DNA of 64,000 nucleotides from Epiperipatus broadwayi (GCA_028023455.1 JAQFVV010006256.1:1736001-1800000), one strand, 5' to 3'; positions 10,865 to 24,574 are shown, counted from the stretch's first letter. Notes: generated from the sequence alone by a model not told the origin. Translations and numbers: made by a program.

Positions 10865-13800
10865 TTTATGGGATATTAAGGCAAAAATAAGAAAAAGTGT
10901 GATTTTGGCAATTTTTATCATGTTAATTTCTGTAAAATTTATTTACACAATATTCAGTACTCCATCATTTTATCTCTTTTTTCCATCTTCCAATATTTTT
11001 TTATATATATGCAGTAATTATATGACTATAATATATATATAATTGTTGTTTTTGTTTTTGAATATATTTGTTTCTTTGATAAGGATGCTTAGCTCTGAAA
11101 ATGCTTTATCAATGTTTCCTCATATATATCTTTCATTTATAACTTAAAAAATAGTTATAAAATTTATAATATTTTCAAATGGAAATAGTTTTTTATATAT
11201 TTTTTGAAGACATACACTTGCCACTTTTGGTATAGTTCTAACAGCAATTAAACTAGGATATCAAGTAAAACATGCAACAAGAAATTATGAACAATATGTA
11301 ATGAAAATTTGACTTATTTAACAATATTCAATTGCTCTATCTATATTATAATGATTTAATTATTTCATTATTTTCTGTACTTCCTTGCACAAACTTTCTA
11401 TAGCTTGGTAACTTTTAAAAATAATATTATAGTGATTTTTAAAATTTTATTTTTTGAAAATATTAATAAAATACTTTGTAAATTAACACAATAGTAATTT
11501 TTAAATAATAATGTCATGTTGCAAAATAGAATATATCTATTTTGGCCTTTGATAAACAGTTTAGGGTTTTAAAATACATCCTTTATTATAATAGTTGAGT
11601 AGTTTAGTCCAGTAGTGAAAGTGTCAGATTATTAGGTAAAGATTTCTGGAATAATTCCAAACTAACATTATTTCCTTTATATAACAGCAAACAAAATATT
11701 CCAAAGCAATAAAGTACATTTAAGCCAATAGGTTTCACCTTGAAATAAATGCAAAATAAGAGTTATTTCTTCATTTTATTTTTGCAAATAAACACAATTT
11801 AATGAAATGTGTTAATCTTTTCTTTTAAAAATTAAGAAAGTGCATTGTGGACAAAATAGCTTGTAATAAAGACAATTCAAATATATTACAAATATCCATA
11901 ATTGGAGAAGTTTACAGCTATTTTCATTAGCTTATTTACATATATATCTAAAGCCAGAATAAAGTTCAAATTTTGGTTAGAGCAAAAAATTTAGCATGAG
12001 AAAAATAAATTTGCAAATAATATTATAATAGCAGAGCCTGATAAAGCTTATAACTAATTTCAGGATTAAGACATAATATAATTATTCATAATATTAAAAA
12101 TAATTCTTGTGTTAATAATATCAGCAATATTGTTTATTTTAAATTTGAGTATAAGCACAATAATTCATAATAATTCGATTTTTACCTATATGCTTTTTCT
12201 GATGTCAGTAAATCAATGTTACAGTTTGATGTTTTCTTCCTTCAATACAGCAAGGTCGTCAAGTTTCCTCACTGTGTATACTTTACATATATATTGTGAT
12301 GAGACAAATGGGCCATTTTGGAGAAGGCTCTTAGCAGCTAACTCTAGCCTTTTATTATTTTATAAAGACAATAAACTAATTAATAAATTAACAAATCAGT
12401 TAATCAGCTAGTTAATCAAGTAATAAGTAAAGAAGTAAGTTATCAACACGTGGTAAACCATATTTATAAGACAAGTCATATGATCTTAATGAAATCAATC
12501 ATCAAAAGATTTAGGGCGTTATTAATTAATAATTAATATGACTTTAATTAGATGTCAAGGCAAATAGAATTTTTTTAAACAACTGTTTGGATTGTCAGAC
12601 ATAAATTAATGTTATATTTAAAATGTAATGTAATTAATAATAAATTAAATATTACAAAAATAATATATTTAATTTTTTTTTAAAATAAAGTTCTCAAAAT
12701 TTAATATATTTTAAAGAATAATAAAATTTTAACAACAATATTACAGTTTAAATATTAAATATTTTAAACAAGGAAATTTAATTGTAATTAATTTCTTTTA
12801 AATTCCTTTCAGTCAAAATACCTATTATATGCATGCACACACTTGTAAGATTTAAAATGTTAACTAGAAATGTTTGAATAAATGGTACCAACTATTTGTA
12901 TTATAAAATATTATGGACATATCAAACTATTTAAACTTTTTGTTTTAATGTAATTTATTTACTTCATTTTTAACTAAATCTGGTCTGTAATTGCATTTTA
13001 CACTAAAAGGGAACTATACATTAATAGAAATGTTAAATCTATAGATTTAAAACATGTATAAAACTATAAAAATTAACTTAACTTATATTTTAAAATTAAT
13101 TAAACTTCTTTTTACTTGGACTTATCTAAATAAATAACTTATAACAGTGATTCTATAACTAAAATTTAACTTTTAAAATTATTCACCTTGTCTAAGGTAT
13201 AAATTGCCTTATTGGAAGAAAATAGAATATATAATTTTTTTTAGAAATATATCCACATTATACGCATCCATACATAGTTCTCTATGCAAATCTTAATGTT
13301 ACACTATATTTATATATTGAACAATGATAAAGATATGTGTAAGAAATTGTGATCTGCATCAACTGATGAGTGTTGGTTCAGCACAAAATGGGCAACATGG
13401 GCATCACAGATATTTTTCACATCTTTGGTCATATGTTTATGATTACATTCCTTCATAAGGTTTTAAAGGTGATAGAAACCATTCTCTACCTTGTGTGAGA
13501 GTAGTGTAGTGAAAATTATACTTCAGAAATATTATTTATTATTAGATAATCTCTCATCTAATGAATGACTAATAAAAATTATTAATTTTAGATCTAATAT
13601 TATTTTTAGCTTATTGGAAGTTAAAAAATAGTATGAAATAAAAGTTGAATATTTAGATAAAAAATGTTTTAGGGGACAATACTCTTAAATGGTAAAGATA
13701 TTTTGGTATACTGATTTTTATTTGCAAAGAAGATGTTTACATATTAATTCCTTTTAGATGTCAAAATGATTTTGTTCATCAAATAAAAAATAAATAAATA

Positions 13801-14022
13801 AAAGAAAATGAATTATATTATTAATTCATATTTAGAAAAATTTACAAGCATTGCTCTTACACTTTAAACATACAGTTGTGGACATGGAACAAAGTATGCT
13901 AATAAGATCTAACCAAGTCTCTTCAATTAATAGAAAGAGAGGGGTAATTTAAAAAGAAATTGTCCTGTACATAAATAAAGTTTACATTAAAAGCCTAAAG
14001 CCAAACTAATCAATAAAATAAT
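10865..14022. other. AT-rich stretch without recognisable genes
   Basis: Open frames here (for example 12109-12411 plus) have only the biased composition of AT-rich DNA and no motif I recognise. A possible hammerhead-like core lies at 13363-13389. Confidence 0.5.
13363..13389 (+). ncRNA. Possible isolated hammerhead-like core
   Basis: CTGATGA is followed at once by a six-pair hairpin GTGTTG-GTT-CAGCAC and then AAAAT. CACAAAAT could derive from CACGAAAT by CpG decay. Stems I and III are not clear and no flanking element was identified, so coincidence is possible. Confidence 0.25.
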
Positions 14023-14693
14023 GAAATTTACCCCCAAATTCACAACTATGCCAAACTAGCCAATGAAAATAAACTCTAAAACACAACCAATGATTTCACT
14101 GCTACAAGCAGAGTTTCTAGTATAAAGGACTAAAAGATAACAAATTTATATTAAAAATTACCCACAATTCCACTTACATCCCACATATCCATAATATTAA
14201 AAGAACTTTCAAATAAGTTAATTGCTTCAGAATCATAAATTTTTAATAATAAAGATTGTTTAATTTTTTTTTATTTGATTTCTTTCAAAGAAAACAACAG
14301 TAGTCTCATCAAAATTAATAGTGTGGCTTGTATTTTTTGCATAAATATATCTCAGTTCTGTTTTATATATCCATGAAAAAGATACAGGTCATACTATTAG
14401 TTTTGTTGAGATTATGGATGTCTTCTTTGAGAGAAATGAAATAAAAAGAAGACTTAAAAAATCTTTATTATTAAATATTTATGATTCTGAAGCAATAAAC
14501 TTATTTAAAAGTTCTTTAATATTAAGGGTGTTTGGAATGTAAGTGGAATTGTGGGTAATGTTTAGTATAAATTTATTAACCTTTAGTCCTTTACACTTGA
14601 GAAATCTGCTTGTAGCAGTGAAACCATGGGTTGTATTTTAGAATTTATTTCCTTTAGCTAGTCTGGGTCAGTTGTGAATTTTGGGGTAAGTTT
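14023..14693. repeat. Palindrome of unknown family (about 670 bp)
   Basis: Left arm 14023-14258 matches the complement of 14460-14693. Shared words include TTTCACTGCTACAAGCAG, TACCCACAATTCCACTTACA and TTGCTTCAGAATCATAAAT. The spacer continues the symmetry: TTCTTTCAAAGAAAAC at about 14280 matches the complement of the stretch around 14420. Only a short loop near 14340-14380 is unpaired. Arms differ by scattered substitutions and small indels. No coding or known termini seen. Confidence 0.8.
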
Positions 14694-15800
14694 GATCATA
14701 AATAAAGTTATATATATGTTTAAATGTATTCTAAAATTAAAGTTGACAATAATTTTTCTTCCACTAAAAAGTGTTTAATAATTATCTATGTATTTATTAT
14801 AAGATAATTAGTGAGAATAAATGCTTATAAAAATGTAATGTTGTGCAATAATAATTTATATGGTAAATAAAATTTCTAATTATTTTAGTTTAATAATGTT
14901 AATTCTTTGTCTTATTGATAATGGTGGCATATTATTATAATAATAATAATAATCAAATATCTTTATTACTAGTGACATCTATTTATCATTAAAGTAGTAG
15001 TACTAATGAGACTTCTAAGATCAGTTTCTATCTTACAGGCTTTTGTCAGACAGATGATACTAAATTTGTATTGTTTTAATTAGTGTTCACTTATTATTTA
15101 TATTTCATTTTAAACAAGAGATTAAAATTTAAAAATCTTTAAGGTTTTAAATCAAACCTCTTAGAAGAAGATAAGTAAGCTGAAAATTACTTACAATTCT
15201 GCTGTCATTTAGCATACATTATGGATTTTGAAACTGAAAATGTCAAATTATGTAATTTGAAAATTAATTATATGTATTTTATATCCTTTTCATAGATGTT
15301 TGAAAAGTAAAGAGTAGTAAAAGAAGACTTAATTGAATTAAAAGAGAGAATTTTATAAATAGTATTTTTTTAATTTTTATTTAATAAGGATAATGTTTAT
15401 ATTTATTAATGTTAATACATCTTTAATGTAAAGCATGATTATAAAATAAAACATTTTTGATGGTAAAAGTTTTGTACTTTTTTAATACTTTTATATGAAT
15501 TAATAAATGAATAATTATAATCATTGTATATTAGTTGCTTAGGAGGTCAAGAAAATTTCAAAAACTAAAGTGACAGGTTAAATGCAATAATCCATTAAAC
15601 TGGCCAAACTTTACATTGCTGAAAATTGATCTAGGAAGGATTAACTTTAAATTCATAATTTTGGAAATATATGCAGTGTAGAAGAGATTCCATAGGTTCT
15701 AAAGGTAAAAAATAAATGAGATATTCATATAGACTAAGACAATTATTGATTTTTTGGGATAAATAAACCAGAAGTTAAATTAGATTTTTCTTAAGCAAAA
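14694..15800. other. AT-rich stretch, nothing recognised
   Basis: It holds an ATA/TAA trinucleotide run at about 14932-14953. The 5' end of the downstream LINE may extend into the last few hundred bases but has no visible boundary. Confidence 0.4.
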
Positions 15801-16364
15801 TACAAATGAAAATTGATCAAAATCTATGGAAAATATTAGTTTAGAATTTATGAAACTTCAAAAAAAAATGGAAAGTTTTGTTACTAATTTGGTGTCTATC
15901 AGTGATACAAAAGAAAAGCAAGAATTAATAATTGATAATTTTAAAAGAACAAATTCAAGAATTAAAAATAAAGACTAGATCACAGTATTAATTTTATAGG
16001 AATTGACTATGCTGAAAATGATAGCCTTAATACAGTTGTTTGCATTATTGCATAAAAGTTGAACATTGTAGATTTTGATGTTAAGATATAGAAATATATT
16101 TAAGTCTATTCTAAAAATATTATTTTTTTAATTAAAATTTTAGAGATTCATTTTTGTTTTCAAGAAAGAGTTAAACTGGGTTTGGCTGATATCATTGGAG
16201 ATGCAGTATCAAATAAAAATATATTTATTAATGAGAAATTATTATCTCCAAATATATATTTATTTTTAAAAACTCATAAAATATGTAGAGAAAAAGGATA
16301 TCAATATTTCTGGGGAAAGGATAGAAAAATCTGGATAAGAAAAAGTAAGGAGATAAAACTGTAA
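15800..16364 (+). pseudogene. LINE ORF1 remnant (coiled coil plus RNA-binding region)
   Basis: Decayed first ORF of a Jockey/CR1-like LINE. The start resembles a coiled coil (Lys/Glu-rich, with the segment MENISLEFMKLQKKMESF near 15823). After frameshifts comes a longer block with ERVKLGLADIIGDAVSNKN and INEKLLSPNIYLFLKTHKI, then EKGYQYFWGKDRKIWIR (open at 16182-16364). That last block is the conserved end of the RNA-binding ORF1 proteins of these LINEs (INEHLT...LF..AR..K...Y.W..DGKI.VR). ORF1 proteins bind element RNA; this copy is broken. The endonuclease remnant follows directly. Confidence 0.65.
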
Positions 16365-16399
16365 AAAGTAATTCTGAGAAAGACTTGACTTCTATTTGA

Positions 16400-17081
16400 T
16401 AAAATTATGATGTTTCAGTAAGATATTTTTTTGTATAATAAAAATTATTTTAATTATAAGGATTTTAGAATATTTCATAGAAATATTCAAAATATCATGA
16501 AAATTTTTGATGTTTTGGTAGCATATTTACAAATGCTTGATTAATAATTTGACATTATTATTCTTATAGAGGTTTGGATTGAGGAACATCAGAAGTATTT
16601 GCATTTAATTGGAAGATTTAATTCTATTTTAAATGTCCTAGAAGATAATAGATCAGATGATCTTATCATTTATTTTAGGCCATCTTTTCAGATTGTTTTT
16701 ATTATTGCACTTTATAGGTCATATAAGTCTAAAATTCATATTTTTATCTAAATTAGATAATCATCTTGTTATTTTAATGGGATATATTAACATTGGTATT
16801 CTCAATGAATTTTCTTCTAGAGATACTCAGGATTATCTAAACATAATCTCATTTATTGAATTTATCCAAATGTTATTTTCTTATATTTGTGTCTCTGATT
16901 CTACTTCTACATTATTAGACCATTTATTTAAAAGGAAACAGGTTGAATTTAAGTTAAATTATGTAATTCTATATTGGAATATAACTGACCATATGAGAGC
17001 TCAAGTTACTATTCAAAAGCAACATTCTGAAGTTATAAATCCGATTTCAATATTATATTACAATAAACATATATCTTATTG
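16400..17081 (+). pseudogene. LINE ORF2 endonuclease (APE-type) remnant
   Basis: Apurinic-endonuclease-like domain that starts LINE ORF2. In order: NNFDIIILIEVWIEE near 16540 (the catalytic Glu block; usual form TEVW); a DFNI-like block that reads LMGYINIGILNEF near 16775, with Asp replaced by Tyr; the strongly conserved DSTSTLLDHLFKRK near 16900; and the ITDH block near 16985, equivalent to the SDH motif. The open stretch 16657-17082 covers most of it. Its function would be nicking target DNA to prime reverse transcription. The reading continues beyond the inserted hAT at 17090-19721. Confidence 0.75.
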
Positions 17082-17089
17082 ATTTACAT
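17082..17089 (+). repeat. Target-site duplication of hAT (left)
   Basis: ATTTACAT directly before the hAT terminus, matched by ATTTCCAT at 19722-19729 with one mismatch. Eight bases is the duplication length of hAT elements. Confidence 0.85.
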
Positions 17090-19721
17090 CAGTGCTTTTC
17101 AACTAGTGGTTGCAGACCATTAGTGATTTGCAGAAACATTTTAGTGAGCTGTAAAGTCTTATAAATTTATTCACATATATTATATATATATTACAATCTT
17201 TTAAATAATGCCTAATTTTATTAAATTTATCTTTGATTTAGCTCTAAGATTTTCTTTTGTTTATTAGTTGTATTATTCATTGAATTCACAGAAAATAAAC
17301 TAAAAAACAGAACACTACAAGAAATACAAAAAAAAATTGTATTTTCTAGTATCAGTGATATCAAAATAAACAATTTTGAATATGTGCACATGGCACACTG
17401 AGGCAGACTTTGATATGTACAACCTAGCAATTGTCAGTTGTATGTACTATGTGGTTAGTCATAGCCAGCTGATTGGCATTTTGGTAAACAATGATAGGAA
17501 TTACTATATAATAGATGTGTTTTATAAATTATAGTATATTAAATACTTGATATTTACTTTTCTGATAAATTTTAGCCATCTAAAAATAACAACAAAATAT
17601 CAAAAACTATTGAAGATTTTTCAAAACTCAAATATAAGTACATTGAATATTAATGAAAATATTTATTCACAAAATGATTTATCTCAGGGAAAATGAAAAT
17701 GTAGTTGTTTGTCAATTCAATTCTGATTAATTAAATTTTGATTCATTTCTTGGCCTAATTGGAAGAAAATTCACCCAAACCTCAATGCGTATTTGCAGAG
17801 AAATTTTGTCCAATTAATGTATGAAACCAGCAAAATTAATGCATTATTTACAGACCAAACTTTCAAATGTACAAAATAATCCACTAGATTTTTATAAAAA
17901 TAAAAGTGCTGAATTGGAAAACAAAAATCAACTTTTAAAAAAGTTTTTTTTAGATGATAAGTCTCTTGTATAAGTATCTTATTAAGTGCTTTAAGGATTT
18001 CTATATGAAAAAAGCAGTAATCTATTGCTGAAAACTTAATTAAACCATATTTAGTAGATGTATGTTCTAAAATCCTAAGTATGGTTGCTGCAGTCAAAAT
18101 TAAAACTTTGCCATACTATTCAATGCAGATTTAATGAATTAGTGATTGATATTGAAAATCAATTAATTTAAATAGATGAATCTACAGATGTTATCAATAA
18201 AACTATTCTTATGTTATATTTGTTATGTTGATTATAAAATCAATGATGTAAAACAAGAATGTTTTTGTTGTGTTTAACTTTCTATTTACATGTTCAAATA
18301 TATTTAAAGCAATTGAAAAAACTCATATAATTGGAAAAATTGTGTTGGCTTATATGTTGATGGATTAGCAATTATGACTGGAAAATATTCAGGAGTTGCA
18401 AAAAAAAAATTGTAAGAAATGGTGAATGACAACATAATTTTTTATTCATTGTGTAATACATTGTGATTATTTAGCTGTTAAAAATTATCTCCTGATTTGA
18501 ACAATGTTCATACTCAATGTATAAAAATAATAAATTACATTAAATGCAACACACTAAATTCAAGACTATTATCAAGTTTATGCAATAAAATTGCATCTGG
18601 ACATGAAAATTTATTACTTCAGACAAAAATATGATGCTTGTTGAGAGAGAAAATATTAACAAGACTTTATGAATTAAGAAAATAATTGAAACATTTCTAG
18701 AAACAAAAAATTCAGAATTGAGAAATATTTTCTATGACAATAATTGAATTGCTAAACTAGCTTACTTGTTGAACATATTTTCATTAATAAGTGAACTAAA
18801 TTTAAGCCTGTGAGGAAATAGTAGTACTTTTGATTTATGGAATAAAATTGTGGCATTCTTGAAAAAGTCAAAACTAAGGTGTAAGTGTGGAAAAAAGAAA
18901 CTATATGTTTAATTTATTTTCAGAATTGATAAATAAAGTTAATATAAATATCAACAAATTAAAAATACTGCTTATGGACATTTAACAGAACTTTGTCATG
19001 CATTTGATCAATATTAACCATAGGAAAAACACCCATGGAAAGTCAATATGTGGATTTTAAATTTGTTTATTGAACAAGAAAATAACCTAACTGATTTGGA
19101 ACAGGAAAATATAATAGACTTAAGTTGCAATGATACATTAAAATAATTATTTAATTTAACAAGTATAACTCAATTGTGGATTAAAATTAAGACTGAATAT
19201 CTGGAATTACACAAAAAAAGCCTTAATAATGTTATTGCCATTTTTGACCACATATTTATATGAATTGACGTTTTCAGCAATGATACTCATAAAATCAAAA
19301 GAACAAAATTGTTTATTAATTTATTTAAAATCCAACTTTGCAATTAACAGTCACAAATATATGTCCAAAACTTGATAAACTAATTACTGAAAAGAATCAG
19401 AAACAATCACATTAGTTTTTCGTTTTACAATTATAATTATGCTTTGCTCAGTTATTTAAATATTATTCTTTGTTTTTGTTCAGATTTTATTATTAGTTTA
19501 ATATTGTATTAGTTAATTTACTTTTGTATAACTCTGTCAATTATTGTTTTTTTGTATCATTTTTTGGGAAATTTTTTTTTATTAAATTTAGAATAATTAT
19601 ATTTTACTACAAAAATACCAGAGCCTTTCTTTCATTTTTTTGTTCAATACTTCACTTTCTCAGTAATAAGAAAATTTAAAAATGTATTGGTCTGAAGTTT
19701 GCAGTCAGTTAAAAAACACTG
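17090..19721 (+). mobile_element. hAT DNA transposon inserted in a LINE
   Basis: A 2632-bp element begins CAGTGCTTTTCAACTAGTGG and ends CAGTTAAAAAACACTG. These are imperfect terminal inverted repeats of the CAGTG-TTTTCAACC type used by ZBED/Charlie-like hATs. It is flanked by a near-perfect 8-bp duplication. The inside carries a heavily mutated transposase. Removing it rejoins the LINE: the endonuclease end before it and a WNKLFVIKDVDEAL segment right after it belong to the same element. Confidence 0.9.
17570..19410 (+). pseudogene. hAT transposase remnant (ZBED/SCAND3-like)
   Basis: Plus-strand decayed transposase with many stops and shifts. Recognisable blocks in order: an N-terminal AENLIKPYLVD segment near 18025; the first catalytic block IDESTDV near 18173-18193; the block YVDGLAIMTGKYSGV at about 18352-18400; an LSPDLNNVHTQCIKIINYIK block near 18490; TLNSRLLSSLC near 18550; and the C-terminal dimerisation block ELTFSAMILIKSKEQN near 19262. 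This order and wording match the SCAND3/ZBED5-like hAT transposases. The enzyme would cut and paste the element; this copy cannot encode it. Confidence 0.85.
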
Positions 19722-19729
19722 ATTTCCAT
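19722..19729 (+). repeat. Target-site duplication of hAT (right)
   Basis: ATTTCCAT, partner of ATTTACAT at 17082-17089. Confidence 0.85.
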
Positions 19730-21830
19730 AATTGGAATAAATTATTTGTTATAAAAGATGTTGATGAAGCACTTTTTATTTATTTATATATATATAACTG
19801 TATATAAATAAGGGAACAACTATTGGCTATTATGAGAAAAGTAGTTTGTAAATGAATCCTTGAATTACTAAAAAATTAATTTCTAAAATAAATGACAAAA
19901 ATAAAGTGTATAAATAATTTAAAAAGTTTTTATATAATATGGAATTAGTCAAAAACTAAAATCAATAAATAGAAAAATTAAGCGATTTAAAATGAAAAGT
20001 TGAAAAATTACTCTGAACAAATTGATCAAATAAAAAGTAAAAAAAAATAATTGGTCAGTTATTAATAAATAAATTATCTTTAAAAATGTGAGAATAAAAT
20101 CTTAGAAATTGTAATAAATGGAAATATTGTTCATGCACATGGAAATGAAAAGTTAATTGTAAATAATTTTAATTCTTTTTTTGTATTAATGATACTGTAA
20201 ATATGATGAATGATCAACATGATATTGAATCTTTTGAACTATTTCTATTTTCATGAAAATCAAATTTGAATTCTATTGTTTGTGAAAATATTCAGCTAAA
20301 TAAAATATTTAATGTGATTAATGATATAAAAATAAAGAGAGTGTGAGTTTAGATGATATTTCAATAAAAATAAGTAGTACTAATTTGTTTACTCTATTGC
20401 CTATATCAGTTAAGACTAGTATTTTTCCAGATTTATTGAACAGGTCACTCATCTTGCATATGCAGATAAATAAGTATAGACCTATATCTTTGTAATATAT
20501 TTTATCAAAAATGTTTGAAGTTTGTAAATAATGTTATCTCTATCCACCAATTTGGATTTTCACTGAATAAATCTATGTTGCTTTATCAAAACATATTACA
20601 CTTATTACAGATTCCCTGAAACATAGTTATAAAACAATAGATGTTTATTTAGATTTATATGAAGCTTTTGATTTTGTTTCAAAAGAAAAACTTACTAAAA
20701 TACTTTATGATATAGATATAAAAGTCTGCATGAATGATTGGCTGGCATTATATTTACATCAAAGAAAAAATGTGTTAAAATTAATGGTGTCTTGAATAAC
20801 TATTACTAAATTAGGTGTACTCAAGAATCAGTTTTAAATCCATTACTTTTTATTATTTACATTAATGACTTGATGAATCTCCCTTTGCATTCAAATATTT
20901 CATGTTTTGCAGATAACAGAGCATTAATATTATCAGTTACAATTTATATTTTCTTTCAAAAATTAGAAATGAAGATTTAAATATAATTAAGCAATGATTT
21001 TTCAATAATAATTTAATTATCAATTATAATAAATCAAAGTATAGTATTTATAATTACAGAAAATCTAATTTTCAAAATATTTCTGTTGAAATGTTAAAGA
21101 ATAAATTATTAAAAGTTGAATGTATATTTCATTTGGGTCTATTGTTACACTCATATCTTAGGTGGGACAGACATATAATTTATTTGTAAAAAAGATTAAG
21201 ACTTTAATTTTTTTATTATTATAAAGTTAGGAGTGTTTTGCCACAGAAAATCATTATATATTATTATAGGCCAATTTTTCTCCTTAAATTAACTTATGGA
21301 ATATCTTTTTAAGAAGTCACATCTTCATAGCATTTAAAGTTTTAAAGAATCTATAGAACTTTTCTTTAAGGATTATTTTAAATAAATCATTAGAATATCA
21401 TCTTGATTCTTTATATAATAGATCAGGAATTTTATTAGTCAAAAATTATTTATAGTCAATATTTTATGTCATTATTTCAAACTATATCATTTCAACTTAT
21501 AGTTTTTTAGAAAATCTAATTTTAATTTGATTGACTATCCACATTATAACAAAAACCACAATTGATATCAAATATATTATTTTGTTTTAACATATTTCAA
21601 TATTTTTAATGCATTATTATTCTGAAAATATTTGCAATATTATTATTAAAAAAATAGTTTTATGGTATTAACTTTAATTATTAACAGACAAACTTGTAAT
21701 ATTTGATTGAATACAAGTATAATTTATATACTTGGAATTCCTTATTGTAACAGATACATTTAATATTTTATTAGAACTATCTATATTTCAATTGTATTTT
21801 TTTTTGTTTCCATTGTAAAAAATGTGCAAA
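19730..21830 (+). pseudogene. LINE ORF2 reverse transcriptase remnant (Jockey/CR1-like)
   Basis: Continuation of the LINE interrupted by the hAT. In order: WNKLFVIKDVDEAL near 19735; a block with ESVSLDDISIKIS near 20340 (RT finger block); NKYRPISL near 20470; TIDVYLDLYEAFDFVSKEKL near 20640 (first catalytic Asp block); RCTQESVLNPLLFIIYINDLM near 20815 (motif B, after GVPQGS); FADN near 20907 in place of FADD; HLGLLLHSYLRWDRHI near 21135; and an RSVLPQK segment near 21230. The last recognisable piece, YNLYTWNSL near 21725, corresponds to the end of such proteins. Many stops and shifts. The 3' end is not defined. Confidence 0.8.
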
Positions 21831-24087
21831 AATTATAACAATAGTTTAACTTTCAATGTAAGTGTAAGAAAGAATTGATCCTGTTGAATTCTAGAATTTT
21901 ATGTATATAATTAAATAGTAAGACTAAAACTGTGCATATATTTATATGGTTTACTCATATGTTTATTAATTTATATACATAATTAGATGATAATTGTTTA
22001 TATTTCAGTTGTTACTCTTTTTTTTTTATTTTAACTGTTAATTTTATTATTTTATATAAGCTTTATATATTTCTTTATTAATTTTTTTATTATATTTTTA
22101 ATTCAACAGATGATTTTTTCTTAACATGGAGTTTATTATAAATAGATATATAAATAAACAATTCTTACCATTATGTTAAACCATATAGGACAATGGTTCT
22201 ATATAAAATGGGAAAGTAACAAAGAGGAAAGTCTGGGAGTTAATTAATAGGACAAATAATGTGCTTTTGAAATAATTAAAAATAGATAATGATTAATAAA
22301 TAGGAATTTTACAAATAATAAATGTAAATGAAATTAAATATTATTATTAAAGCTAAAATGTGACAACTAGATTCTGATAATATTCATCTAATCTTGAACT
22401 GCCTTAAAAGATCTTACACCATTGTAACTAAATTATGGAATTTATTGCTGCTTAATTTGTGTTAATTGTGCAACTACTTATAATAAATAATTTTTAATTT
22501 AATACTATTGAATTTTCTGGAAGCTATTTTTTAATTAACACAAGCATTAAAAAGTATTTTTAAAGGACAAAACTCACTTCCTTGGCTAAAATTTTAAATA
22601 TATGCAAATAATTATTTTAATTTTAAAAAAATGTGGAATAATTATAAAATTGATTTTCTAATGTAAATATCATGATTTATTAGAAGGAATTATTGTTTTA
22701 AAACAAAAGCATTCTCATTTATAATACACAAAACTGGGACTTAATATATATCCATTAATCATTAATAAAATAATGTAAAAATAGACAAAATACTATTTTC
22801 TATAATATTTAACTATTTTCACATTATTAGGGTGTTATTTTTTTTCAAGAATAGATTTTTTCTCCAGATTACTGAATAGTAAATGTACATCAGATGATAA
22901 TAATATAATATCTCCACCTCCAGATTAGTTTTTAATCTTTACCTTCATTAATGAAGACTAGGATTCAAAGTTAGAATTAGTGCACATATGCATATGATAG
23001 TCATTTTTTATTCCTTTATGCTATTTAATCTAATAGCTTGGAATTAAAAAAATCTTAAGCTTTTAAATGCAAGATAATTCACTTACATAGTTATATACAT
23101 TTGATACTAAGAAAGTTTCTATATATTTTAGGCATTTCAGTTTAATGTCAACTGTTAGCCCTTTTTCTCTTTTGGCCAGAAGATTATTTATTAACAATAA
23201 TATCACATAATCTCATCACTATGTTACCGTTGCTTTCAAAAGATGTTTTATTTCCACTATTATTATCCTATTTACAGTGCATTGATTACTCAAGGTTATA
23301 GTAATTATCTCTAGAATAAGATGCAGAAAACTGTCTTGAAAGTATATGAGTGAGCATGATGAAAAATATATATGATATTAGTAGTATTGATTAATTTTTT
23401 AATTTGTTTTACTCTATTTGTAACAAACCTTTTATTAGCAAGAAGATTATTTAGTCATTGCTTAATGAGGTAAATGATAAGTGAGTATGATTTTTGCAAA
23501 ATTCATTTAAAAATCTTTGGAGATTTTTTTTTGCATTAAAGTCAGCATATCAACTAAACCACATTTGGGAAACTTTTAATGAAAGATCTTTCAAGATTCT
23601 CTTTCAGTTTTCCTGAAACTTGGAATAACAGTAGACATAATTTTAATGGATGAAAAATTAAATAATACTTATTAGACTTATTATTATTTAATTCCAACAA
23701 TATTCAACCAATAGTCCTAAAATATCAAACTTTTGGAACTTTATAATATATATATATCATATTTAAATACAAGTATATGATATATATCATTAAGCTATAT
23801 GTAATTACAGAGGATACAAAAAGAAGTTTGGTGATGAAGAAAATGAATTATCTCTTTAAACTATCTAATTAAAATTGGGAAAGAAAGGAATCACATTATG
23901 TTTTAGTTGAACATGAATGTCAGAATATAAATTTTTATTTAATTAAAAAATAATAACTTACATTTGTTAATATAATAAAAATATAATAACTAACATTAAG
24001 CATTAAAACAATACCATAAAAATCATAATACTAAAATCATCATAATAAAAATAACTACTATATATAGAGAGAAACTACTGAAAATAC
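21831..24087. other. AT-rich stretch, possible LINE 3' UTR at its start
   Basis: No coding similarity. A LINE 3' untranslated region may run to about 22.5 kb, where AATAAATAATTTTT-like sequence occurs, but no tail or target duplication is clear. A small AT palindrome lies at about 23736-23790. Confidence 0.4.
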
Positions 24088-24574
24088 CCTTTGAAAACCA
24101 GGCAGCCATTGTTAATTTTTAGAAAAATTTACCCTAACTCTAATAACTTAGATATTTTGTGTTTGAATGTAATAAATATAAAAAACATGTTGTAAAAGCA
24201 AGGTCATATATGAAAGAATGTAATGAAGCTGTTAAAATAATCATCTCATAAAGAAAAAGTTAAAAAATAATAATATTTATAATAGTTTTAAGAATGTTTA
24301 TTTTTACACTGATTCACAAATCCTAAATTTTGAAATTCAAATGATAAAATGACACTTTCATAAACAGCTTCATCACATTCCTCACAAAATTACCAAAAAA
24401 ATGATGTATTGGAAGTCTTACCTGAGGTAATTTTTCACTGAGAAAATTACTAAAACAGCAGACTTGCTGTGGTACATTTTCATTCTACAGCCAGATATGT
24501 TTAGTTTTGTAAATTATCTGTAACAATATGAAAGGTTTTTAGTGGAGAAAAAAGTAACAGAACAATGTATTCAA

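Noticed and set aside
12109-12411. 100-residue open frame on plus strand
   Set aside because: No domain, start context or neighbour supports it; composition is that of random AT-rich sequence.
17227-18097. Minus-strand open frames within the hAT element
   Set aside because: They are antisense to recognisable hAT transposase blocks on the plus strand.
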